From Methanolinea sp. (GTDB lineage Archaea; Halobacteriota; Methanomicrobia; Methanomicrobiales; Methanospirillaceae): a DNA stretch of 64,000 nt. Below the pieces are notes generated by a model that searched no databases, was not told the origin of the DNA, and worked only from the letters and a program-made list of their open reading frames with translations. How positions within the stretch are numbered: position 1 is the stretch's first letter; each line of letters begins with the position of its first letter. Below are positions 41,767 through 49,206 of this stretch, one piece after another. The stretch is from NCBI GenBank assembly GCA_018262855.1, contig JADFDO010000004.1:124001-188000 (forward strand), read 5' to 3'. The translations under genes and the position numbers were made by a program.

Positions 41767-42183
41767 ATGAGGTACAAGACGATCGAAGAATACATCGAGA
41801 CCATTTATGTCCTCGAGCTGAAGCACGGGCGTGCCCAGACAGGGATGATCGCGGCGAGGATGGGAGTCAAACCGCCCTCAATCACCGAGATGCTTGGGAA
41901 ACTTGAGCGCGAAGGCCTCATCCGGTACGAGTCCTATACAGGTGCAACTCTCACGGTCGCGGGAAAAAAGATGGCCCGGGAACTGATGCACACCCACAAG
42001 GTCATCGCGGACCTGCTCGAGATTCTGGGAATCGATCGAACATTGGCAGAGGCCGATGCCTGCCAGATCGAGCACCATGTCAGCAGAGAGACGGTCGCAC
42101 GACTGGAAGAGTTCGTAAAGTTTGCCAGGGAGGACGAGGAGATGACAGACTCAATACGCCGGTTCAGGGTGGGGATGCCGTAA
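41767..42183 (+). CDS. DtxR/MntR-type metal-dependent regulator
   Basis: A 138-residue protein with an N-terminal winged helix (IEEYIETIYVLELKHGRAQT, then RMGVKPPSITEMLGKLEREG) and a dimerisation and metal domain (GITLTVAGKKMAREL-like LTVAGKKMARELMHTHKVIA, DACQIEHHVSRETVARLEEF with His and Glu/Asp ligands). It lacks the SH3 domain of long DtxR forms, as in MntR; FeoA may serve as a stand-alone counterpart. It lies 12 bp after feoB in the same operon and likely represses it through the site at 39783-39796. Confidence 0.92.
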   Translation: MRYKTIEEYIETIYVLELKHGRAQTGMIAARMGVKPPSITEMLGKLEREGLIRYESYTGATLTVAGKKMARELMHTHKVIADLLEILGIDRTLAEADACQIEHHVSRETVARLEEFVKFAREDEEMTDSIRRFRVGMP

Positions 42184-42197
42184 GAGAATGGCCCAGG

Positions 42198-42992
42198 TCA
42201 TCCGTGGGAATGCGGCTCTTCGTGTTCGAATGCCTGGTCACTCCCGGGTATGACATACGGCATCCCGTTTACCTTCACGACAGTGACAGGGAGACCGTAG
42301 ACTTCCCCTATTATCTCAGGCGTGATGATCTCTCTCGTCCCGGCAGCGAAGACCATCCTGTCCTTAAGAAAGAGGAACCGATCCGCGAACCTGATCGCCT
42401 GGTTGATGTCGTGCATGGTGAGGATCGCTGTCAGGGAATGACCTCTCACGATCATGCGGAGGAACGCGAGGATATCGACCTGGTTCTTCAGGTCAAGACT
42501 GCTTGTGGGTTCGTCGAGAAGGAGAAGCCCGGGCTCCTGTACAAGCGCCCGTGCAATCAGCACTTTCTGGAGTTCCCCGCCGCTCATCGAGTTAATTGGT
42601 CGCAGGGCAAGGTCCCCGAGGTGAAGTTTCTCGATGATAGCGTGGACTTTCAGGATATCCTCCCTCCTGACATCCCATCCTATATGCGGGCGCCGTCCGA
42701 GGAGGATTGCATCGAATGCCTTGATGGGTCCCGTCTCGCTTCGCTGCGGGACATAGGCGAGCAGGCGGGCAACCTCATCCCGTCTCATCGCGAGGAGATC
42801 GCGGTCTTCAAGGAGTATCGTTCCTGAATGCGGCCGGACAAGTGTATTGATGCACCGGAGAAGTGTGGTCTTTCCGACTCCATTCGGGCCAAGGATCGCG
42901 AGGATCTCGTGCCGGTTCACCCGGAACTCGACATTTTCGAGTACAGACCTGCCATTGTACCGGAACGAAAGCCCTGCGACATCGAGGATCAT
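42198..42992 (-). CDS. ABC importer ATP-binding subunit (iron/corrinoid type)
   Basis: A 264-residue FecE/BtuD-type ATPase: Walker A GPNGVGKTTLL (about 33-43), Q-loop YVPQRSE, signature MSGGELQKV, Walker B LLLLDEPTSSLD and switch His in TMHDINQA. It ends with a His-containing tail (FEHEEPHSHG). The ATG overlaps the stop of the permease gene by 4 bp. Together with the permease and binding protein it forms a type II importer for iron chelates, haem or cobamides. Confidence 0.93.
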   Translation of the reverse strand: MILDVAGLSFRYNGRSVLENVEFRVNRHEILAILGPNGVGKTTLLRCINTLVRPHSGTILLEDRDLLAMRRDEVARLLAYVPQRSETGPIKAFDAILLGRRPHIGWDVRREDILKVHAIIEKLHLGDLALRPINSMSGGELQKVLIARALVQEPGLLLLDEPTSSLDLKNQVDILAFLRMIVRGHSLTAILTMHDINQAIRFADRFLFLKDRMVFAAGTREIITPEIIGEVYGLPVTVVKVNGMPYVIPGSDQAFEHEEPHSHG

Positions 42993-44062
42993 GTGACGTT
43001 CCTCCCGATCAGGAGATAGATGAAGAGAGGTGCACCCAGGAACGCGGTCAGGACGCCTACAGGGAGGACCGCCGGAGCGATGATGAGCCTTGCGACCATG
43101 TCCGCCCCGAGAAGAAGGATTGCACCCGCGATGCAGGACGCGGGCAGAAGGTACCGCTGATCGCTTCCGATCACCCTCCTCATCATGTGCGGGCTGACGA
43201 GCCCTATGAACCCGATGATTCCAAGAAATGAGACCACCACAGCGGTGATGAGTGACGAGAGGAGCATCGCGAAAGAACGAATACGCTCAACATTTACGCC
43301 AAGGCTGTGTGCGGTCTCGTCCCCGGCATCGATTGCATTGTAGTCCCACCGTCTGAAGAGGAAGTATCCGAGAGAGGGGAGGACAATTGCAGTGATAAGA
43401 ATGAGATCGCTCCAGGTGGAACGGCCAACATCTCCGAAGGTCCAGAACACGATGGCGGCGATCTGGTCTGCTGATGAGAAGTACTGGAGGAACGTGGTCC
43501 CCGCGGTGAAAAGCGCTGCAAGGGCTACCCCGACAAGGATCATCACCTCAGGCTGCGAACTCCGGTATTTCGCCACGACGAGGAGCGCGGTAGTCGCACA
43601 CATTGCACCGGCGAATGCACATATGGTGACGATATAGGGATTCCTGACGACCACAGAATCCGAGATTAAGTGGGAGAGCGAGCCGGCACCCAGTACCGTG
43701 ATCGCAAACGCTGCCCCAAATGCTGCCGCGTGCGATACCCCGAGCGTGTAGGGAGAACTGAGCGGATTCCTGAGCACCGACTGCATGACAACGCCTGCTG
43801 CCGCAAGCCCGGCGCCCGCGATCACCGCTGAGAGCACCCTCGGAAGCCGGACATTCATGACGATATTCGATACCCCGCCCCCTGATGGTGAAAGGAATGC
43901 CGCTGCGATCTCGGGAATCGGGATGAACGAGCTCCCGACCGCAATCGCAACCAGGAACAGCAGGATGAGACAGAGTCCGGTACCCGCAATGAAGAGGCCT
44001 TTTTGTCTTATATAGTGCAGGTATCCGTCTGGTTCTGGGGAGGTATTCACTTCTAGGTGCAT
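42989..44062 (-). CDS. ABC importer permease (FecCD/BtuC family)
   Basis: A 357-residue protein with about ten membrane helices. Family marks are VRLPRVLSAVIAGAGLAAAG near residue 75, NPLSSPYTLGVSHAAAFGAA, and GFIGLVSPHMMRRVIGSDQR before the end. It forms the channel of the importer. Its gene follows the methyltransferase gene after 19 bp, so the operon is binding protein, methyltransferase, permease, ATPase. Confidence 0.93.
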   Translation of the reverse strand: MHLEVNTSPEPDGYLHYIRQKGLFIAGTGLCLILLFLVAIAVGSSFIPIPEIAAAFLSPSGGGVSNIVMNVRLPRVLSAVIAGAGLAAAGVVMQSVLRNPLSSPYTLGVSHAAAFGAAFAITVLGAGSLSHLISDSVVVRNPYIVTICAFAGAMCATTALLVVAKYRSSQPEVMILVGVALAALFTAGTTFLQYFSSADQIAAIVFWTFGDVGRSTWSDLILITAIVLPSLGYFLFRRWDYNAIDAGDETAHSLGVNVERIRSFAMLLSSLITAVVVSFLGIIGFIGLVSPHMMRRVIGSDQRYLLPASCIAGAILLLGADMVARLIIAPAVLPVGVLTAFLGAPLFIYLLIGRNVT

Positions 44063-44081
44063 GGGACGTCTCTCATCACGG

Positions 44082-45143
44082 TCACTCTTTCTGGGCGATG
44101 GTCATCACAGAGCGGGCGTCGACCGGGACAGTATCCCGGACAATAAATCCCGATTCCCGCAGCCTCCGGTTATATTCCTCAAGGGGGACACTCCCTTCGA
44201 ACCGGAACCTGCGGTCCTGCTTCTGCATCCCTTCGAATACCCAGAGGTTCCATTCGAGGTCGGAGAAGGGATCCTGTTCGGCGTTGTCGATCACCTGCTT
44301 GTTGAGATAGAGGCCCCCAATTTTCAGGGCATCCCTGATCTTCGGGATAAGCGCCGGCATCTTCCCTGAGGGGTTCGATGATGAGAAGACGATATCATAT
44401 CCCGAGCCAAGCGGATCGCGGAAAAAGTCTCCTGCATGGGTGGATACTCTTCCGGGAGCCCCATACTGCCTGATGAACTCGCGGGTTGCATCGGTCACAT
44501 CAGGGAGATCGAAGATCACCGCATGAAGATCAGGGTTCTTCCCGATCAAAGCAAGAGAATACAGGCCATGTCCCCCGCCAAGGTCGAGCATCTTCCTCGC
44601 GGCCGGAAATTCGGGGATGTGGCTTACAATTCCCGCAACACGCTGGACGAGGCCACACCGGCATTGTTCCGCCATCGCCGGGATGATCTTCTCCCGGAAC
44701 TGCTTCTCACGGGGATATACGACCGGGCCCCTGGTGAGGAGAACATGGAGTTTTAAAAATAACGACGCGTACTCCCTCATCTGGGCGAGCGCTGCCTTCT
44801 GGCTGAAGGGAGAATCGCGAAGGAAGAAATCCCGGGTATATTCGGTGACCGTAAAACTCCCTTCCTTATCCTTCGACAGGAATCCTGTACGCACGAGACC
44901 TTCACAGAGAGGTCCTGCAATCCCCGGGGTGCATCCTGTAGCCGCAGCAACCGTCTCAAGAGTGGCCGGTTCTTTGCAGGTATCGAAGATCCCCATATCG
45001 TACGCCGCGAAAAATGCCTGGAAGCAGCGAAGCCCGCCGAGTGCCTGGTCGAGGAACGCGAGCGGGTTCTCTTTCCCAGATGCAGGGGTATGGTCGAGCG
45101 TCGGGACGCGGGAGGGTTCAGGGATCATGGATATCTCACTCAC
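44082..45143 (-). CDS. O-methyltransferase-like protein inside the iron importer operon
   Basis: A 353-residue SAM-dependent methyltransferase with the plant/bacterial OMT (Methyltransf_2) layout: an N-terminal helical dimerisation domain (LAFLDQALGGLRCFQAFFAA, a winged-helix part around residues 55-110), then motif I MLDLGGGHGLYSLAL (about 188) and VIFDLPDVTDATREF. The conserved catalytic His of true OMTs is not obvious (KIGGLYLNKQVIDNAEQDP occupies that area). Its ATG overlaps the stop of the binding-protein gene by 4 bp. Location between transporter genes suggests it acts on the imported ligand or on a metal carrier. Confidence 0.85.
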   Translation of the reverse strand: MSEISMIPEPSRVPTLDHTPASGKENPLAFLDQALGGLRCFQAFFAAYDMGIFDTCKEPATLETVAAATGCTPGIAGPLCEGLVRTGFLSKDKEGSFTVTEYTRDFFLRDSPFSQKAALAQMREYASLFLKLHVLLTRGPVVYPREKQFREKIIPAMAEQCRCGLVQRVAGIVSHIPEFPAARKMLDLGGGHGLYSLALIGKNPDLHAVIFDLPDVTDATREFIRQYGAPGRVSTHAGDFFRDPLGSGYDIVFSSSNPSGKMPALIPKIRDALKIGGLYLNKQVIDNAEQDPFSDLEWNLWVFEGMQKQDRRFRFEGSVPLEEYNRRLRESGFIVRDTVPVDARSVMTIAQKE

Positions 45144-46270
45144 ACAGGTATCTCATCAACAGGGGCAAAACCCCCGAAGATCTCTTTCATCTCGGCATAC
45201 ACCGGTTTTCCATCGAGCATCGTGTAGATCTCGTCTGCCTTCTTTGCCGGATCAATATCTGCGAACTGCTCGGGGTAGAGAATTTTTCCGACGTAATATG
45301 CATCGGCAAGCACCGTGTCATAGTTGTTCGCATACCAGTTGTAAGGCATCACGCCGTACACCCTTCCTTCCCTTACGGCATCGAGCGACTGGTAGATTGG
45401 GTCTTTCAGGTCCTCGCGTACCAGGAACAAACTGGCCTCATCGACGAAGATCACATCAGGGTTCCAGGAGAGCAGTTTCTCCTTGTCAATCATGATCTGG
45501 CCACCGGTGCCTGCACCGCCTGCAACATTATTCCCGTTCACCATGGCGAGAGGTGCGTAGGCGGGCTCGGTGGAGAGGAACCCGTGGGCCCCGTTGAATG
45601 CGATACCGCCGACATACACCGATGGCTTCTCCCCGGCCGGAACGTCTTTTGTCCTCGCATTGAGATCGGCAAGGGTCGCATTGATGAACGCGACCACCTC
45701 ATCTGCACGCTGCTCCCTGTTGAGCGCTTTTGCCATGGTACGGAGCGATCCATAGAATGAATTCCGGTTCTTCCCCAGATCACCTGATATAAGTGAGACC
45801 ACCGGGACCCCGCTCTTCTCCTGGAGTGCATCAGCATCCTTGCCCGTCACGAATGTCACGAATACGACATCGGGGTCCTGGCGTGCGATGAGTTCGGGAT
45901 CACCGGTGATCGCTCCGACAAAGGGGCGGCCGGCGAGTTCCGGGTGGGCAATATTGTAAGGCCTGTCAATGCCGGACGGCATGCCTGCAACGGATCCGTT
46001 CGCGGCATCCTGTTCCCTGAGATCAACGCCCACCACCCTGTCCTCCGCCTGGAGATACACGATCATGCGGAGCGCCCCTGCACCTATCCCGATGATCCGC
46101 CCAGGATTCTCGCTGAGACTTACCGTGCGGTTCATCATATCGACAACCGTCCGGGTCTCCTTTGCGACATGGACCGCTCCTGCCGGCGCCTGCGTCGAAC
46201 ACCCTGCACAAAGAAGCCCTGCGACGAGGATCCCTGCGAGTACCAGGAGCACTTGCAAAGAAGATTTCAT
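45140..46270 (-). CDS. ABC importer substrate-binding lipoprotein (iron/corrinoid type)
   Basis: A 376-residue lipoprotein: signal with lipobox LLCAGC (Cys 24), then a periplasmic binding fold of the FepB/BtuF class with the marks TRTVVDMMNRTVSLSENPGR, IGIGAGALRMIVYL, DPDVVFVTF and SWNPDVIFVDEASLFL. It catches the ligand outside the cell for the permease at 42989-44062. The ligand class (ferric chelate, haem, molybdate-like or corrinoid) is not decided by sequence. First gene of the operon; probably leaderless. Confidence 0.92.
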   Translation of the reverse strand: MKSSLQVLLVLAGILVAGLLCAGCSTQAPAGAVHVAKETRTVVDMMNRTVSLSENPGRIIGIGAGALRMIVYLQAEDRVVGVDLREQDAANGSVAGMPSGIDRPYNIAHPELAGRPFVGAITGDPELIARQDPDVVFVTFVTGKDADALQEKSGVPVVSLISGDLGKNRNSFYGSLRTMAKALNREQRADEVVAFINATLADLNARTKDVPAGEKPSVYVGGIAFNGAHGFLSTEPAYAPLAMVNGNNVAGGAGTGGQIMIDKEKLLSWNPDVIFVDEASLFLVREDLKDPIYQSLDAVREGRVYGVMPYNWYANNYDTVLADAYYVGKILYPEQFADIDPAKKADEIYTMLDGKPVYAEMKEIFGGFAPVDEIPV

Positions 46271-46304
46271 ACTTTATTACATTATAGTATGAGTTATTAA
46301 ATAA
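46268..46304 (-). promoter_or_regulatory. leaderless promoter with inverted repeat for the iron importer operon
   Basis: CATACT (46268-46273) and AGTATG (46286-46291) are inverted copies separated by twelve bases, and the first arm contains the start codon. A TATA element TTATTTAATAA (minus strand, 46294-46304) is centred 29 bases from the ATG, so the mRNA should start at the gene. The repeat differs from the feo palindrome, so it may bind a different regulator. Confidence 0.5.
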
Positions 46305-46425
46305 TCTGTTTTTTTCAGACGTAACAAATCGATATAATCTGAATATTACACTGACAAAATAGTTACAATTTGAGAAAAATACTACGGATTCATACGGTTT
46401 TTGCCGGGTGACCCCTCCACGGTAC

Positions 46426-47016
46426 TCACGCTATATCCTGCCGTGGATCTTTTCGGGTGAGCATGGTGCAGAATCCGAGACGGCAGTCCATGCACTCGAT
46501 CGAAAAACCTGCCCTTTCAAGGTATTCTGTGATCTCAAGCCTCGAATAAAAACGCGCCCGGGAAAGGAATCTCCCCTTTCCGCCATCCTGTAGGTATCTC
46601 CGGTGAATATCACCCCCGCGTTCGATGAATGCTACGAAAAGTGGCCCTCCGGGTTGAAGAACCCGGTTGAGCTCAGAAAATGAAGATGCCGGGTCGTCAA
46701 GGAAACAGACGACGGTGACAGAGAGCACCGATGAGCACGAACTATCCTTGAAAGGGAGTGATTCGGCCCGGCCCCGGATGATCTCAATCCCGCGGTCCCG
46801 GGCCATCCTGCCCAATCGTCCCGAAGGTTCTATTCCGATCTTGATCCCGAGCGGTCCCGCAAACCTCCCGGACCCGGCCCCTACTTCGATCGATCGGGAG
46901 TCTGGAACGGGAAAGATATTCCTGATCCGGGCAAGTTCCGCAAGGTATTCTTCGCGGTGCTCGTCAAACCAACGGTCGTAATCTTCTGCGAATTCCTCGA
47001 ATATATTGATCGGCAT
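46426..47016 (-). CDS. class I SAM-dependent methyltransferase
   Basis: A 196-residue Methyltransf_11-type enzyme: SIEVGAGSGRFAGPLG (motif I), a GRAESLPFKDSSCSSVLSVT block typical of this branch, and the motif after it NRVLQPGGPLFVAFIERGGD. Such enzymes methylate small molecules, but no substrate can be named. ATG at 47016 has a G-rich ribosome site; ATG at 47043, inside the end of the upstream gene, is an alternative. Last gene of a possible three-gene run from 48542. Confidence 0.87.
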   Translation of the reverse strand: MPINIFEEFAEDYDRWFDEHREEYLAELARIRNIFPVPDSRSIEVGAGSGRFAGPLGIKIGIEPSGRLGRMARDRGIEIIRGRAESLPFKDSSCSSVLSVTVVCFLDDPASSFSELNRVLQPGGPLFVAFIERGGDIHRRYLQDGGKGRFLSRARFYSRLEITEYLERAGFSIECMDCRLGFCTMLTRKDPRQDIA

Positions 47017-47032
47017 GAACCCGCCCCCCACC

Positions 47033-47401
47033 TCAAGTTCCATAGAGGTGCTTTCGGACCTTCACCCCGATAGCCTCCTCCCTCCGTTTCAGCACGGATG
47101 AGTCGATCTTCCCCTCGTGATAGGTGGAGAAGAGTGAATAGACAAAATCCACCGTCAGGTCCATCACCTCCTTCTTGAACCTGACCTCGACGGTAGTATC
47201 TCCGGCAAACCCCTTGATAGAGAACCAGTCGGGCTTCTCGAACTTGTAGAACCCTTCTCCGAGGTTGGGCAGGGCTTCTACCTGCCCGAATGCCCCAAGG
47301 TAGGCGAAGAACTCCTTCGTGACCGGTGTGTCGAGGAGAAATTCCTTCATGAAGGAACCATCCGCACAGAGTTTATGCCGGACTGACCTGACTATCCGCA
47401 T
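47033..47401 (-). CDS. protein of unknown function between cysteine desulfurase-like and methyltransferase genes
   Basis: A 122-residue soluble protein, alpha/beta, with no signal peptide. Noticeable phrases are TKEFFAYLGAFGQVEALPNL and WFSIKGFAGDTTVEVRFKKE. The ATG at 47401 has AAGGAG ten bases upstream and overlaps the previous gene by 29 bp; the internal ATG at 47350 has a weaker site. Overlapping organisation with both neighbours points to an operon with the aminotransferase class V enzyme. I recognise no family. Confidence 0.65.
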   Translation of the reverse strand: MRIVRSVRHKLCADGSFMKEFLLDTPVTKEFFAYLGAFGQVEALPNLGEGFYKFEKPDWFSIKGFAGDTTVEVRFKKEVMDLTVDFVYSLFSTYHEGKIDSSVLKRREEAIGVKVRKHLYGT

Positions 47402-48542
47402 GGTTGGCGATCTCCTTTATCGCATCCGCCGCTATGCCGCACTCCTGATCGGTAGTGAACCACGAAAGGCTGAGCCGTATGCATCCCATCCCCCCATCAA
47501 TTGCCCTGTGCAGGAGGGGGGCACAATGGAGCCCTGTCCGGGCAATGATGCCATATCTCCTTGCCAGCATGAATCCCACGTCATCATTCTGAAGGCCCTT
47601 AATGTTGAACGGGATGATCGGAAGCCCTGGGTTGTCCTGATAGATGGTGATATTCGGCTCCTCTCTTAATTCCCGGATGAGGCAGGACACCTGCCTCGCT
47701 GCCTTGTTCTCAATGGTGGCAATCCCGGTCTCTTCGATGAACTTTACTCCAGCTGCAAGACCCGCAAGTCCGGGATAGTTGTGGGTCCCTGCCTCGAACC
47801 GCTCAGGCATCCCGCGTGGATGGAGAAGCGAGAAGGAATCGGTCCCCGTCCCCCCGAACCTGACCGGTGCGATCGATTCCGGGTCCCTCACATAAAATCC
47901 CCCGGTGCCCTGCAGGCCGAGGAGACCCTTGTGCCCGGTGAAGACATAGGCATCAACGGGAAGCGTTGAAAGGTCTATGGGGATGTGTCCTGCAGTCTGT
48001 GCTCCATCGACGATAAAGTATACTCCATTGTCGTGCAGGATCCCCCCTATGGTGCGGATATCCTGGACGGACCCGAGCACGTTGCTCCCGTGGGTCATGA
48101 CCATCAGCCGTGTATCCGGCCCAATCGCTGATGCAATGGCATCAGGGTCGACATAGCCCTTCGAGAACGGAAGGACTGTTAACCGGATCCGGTGCTGCTG
48201 TTCGTACTCGGTGAGGGGTCGCAGCACCGAGTTGTGGTCGAGTGCTGTTGTGAGCACGTGGCATCCATGCTCCTTCCCGGTCAGAAATCCCTGGATAAGG
48301 ATATTCAGGGAATCGGTCGCATTCTGGGTGAAGACGAGATGCTCGGGTGGATCTGCTCCGAGGATCCGGGAGACCGCCTCGCGTGCCAGGAGCACATAGT
48401 CCTCGCCCTGGCTGCCGGTGGTTCTTCCTGATCCGAAGACGGGGAGGGAAAGGAACTCCCGAACCGCATCCAGGACAGCACCTGGTTTTGGCCAGCTTGT
48501 CGCAGCGTTGTTCAGGTAGATGAGTGGCGGTGTTCCGGTCAT
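47373..48542 (-). CDS. class V aminotransferase, cysteine desulfurase-like
   Basis: A 389-residue PLP enzyme: YLNNAATSWPKPGAVLDAVR at the start, the PLP Lys in VFTGHKGLLGLQGTGG (about residue 197), HDNGVYFIVDGAQTAGHIPI, and RTGLHCAPLLHRAI with the Cys that carries persulfide in SufS/CsdA-type desulfurases. It should release sulfur from cysteine for Fe-S clusters or thio-compounds, or act as a related lyase. No SufU, IscU or SufE gene is adjacent. First gene of a compact minus-strand run. Confidence 0.9.
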   Translation of the reverse strand: MTGTPPLIYLNNAATSWPKPGAVLDAVREFLSLPVFGSGRTTGSQGEDYVLLAREAVSRILGADPPEHLVFTQNATDSLNILIQGFLTGKEHGCHVLTTALDHNSVLRPLTEYEQQHRIRLTVLPFSKGYVDPDAIASAIGPDTRLMVMTHGSNVLGSVQDIRTIGGILHDNGVYFIVDGAQTAGHIPIDLSTLPVDAYVFTGHKGLLGLQGTGGFYVRDPESIAPVRFGGTGTDSFSLLHPRGMPERFEAGTHNYPGLAGLAAGVKFIEETGIATIENKAARQVSCLIRELREEPNITIYQDNPGLPIIPFNIKGLQNDDVGFMLARRYGIIARTGLHCAPLLHRAIDGGMGCIRLSLSWFTTDQECGIAADAIKEIANHADSQVSPA

Positions 48543-48704
48543 AGATCTCTTGTGCCATAACCTCCCAATACATGCCCGCCTCTTCTGAAGACTGAGGTGA
48601 CCCGCATCGGAAGGTTTTCAGATGATCTGTTGAACGGGGCCAAAAAGAGATCGTTTTTGGTATTTGAAAAATGTTTATCGGGCTGGCGACGGTAACACTA
48701 TCTC

Positions 48705-49016
48705 ATGTCGGAGATCACCGCGGAGGCTTTAAGAGATGCTGCCGGTCTGCTGGGAATACACGACCGGGCAAGCCTGAATGAGATCAGGATCCGGTACCGC
48801 GAGTGCATCAAGGAATGGCATCCTGACGTCTCAAAGAACGATGCCGAAAGTTCCCACGAGATGACGATTCAGCTGAAGAAGGCCTACGATCTCCTCGTTG
48901 AGTATTGCATGAACCATCCATTCTCATTCCGGACCGAGGATCTCTCAAAAGACCTGGCGCAGTCTCCCGCAGATTTCTGGATGGAGCGGTTCGGTGACGA
49001 CCCGATATGGGGGTAA
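48705..49016 (+). CDS. short J-domain protein
   Basis: A 103-residue protein consisting mainly of a J domain: DAAGLLGIHDRASLNEIRIR, YRECIKEWHPDVSKN with the HPD tripeptide that triggers Hsp70 ATPase, and EMTIQLKKAYDLLVEYCMNH. A short polar tail follows. It lacks the G/F, zinc and client-binding domains of DnaJ, so it is a specialised co-chaperone; no DnaK gene is near. A TATA-like GTTTATCG lies about 30 bases upstream of the start. Confidence 0.87.
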   Translation: MSEITAEALRDAAGLLGIHDRASLNEIRIRYRECIKEWHPDVSKNDAESSHEMTIQLKKAYDLLVEYCMNHPFSFRTEDLSKDLAQSPADFWMERFGDDPIWG

Positions 49017-49206
49017 TCACACTCTTTCTTTCGTGATGGGACGATTCGAAAGAACTGCGTGTGAAGTTGGAATTTCGCTTCAGGGGATCCCATATACACG
49101 AACCTGGATACATTCATAATCAGAGCAGGTGGAGCGTCCAGGCCTTTCGCAGGACCGGGCTGTTGTGTATCGCTCCCGCGGGAAGATGAGAGCCGCCACA
49201 GGGGCA

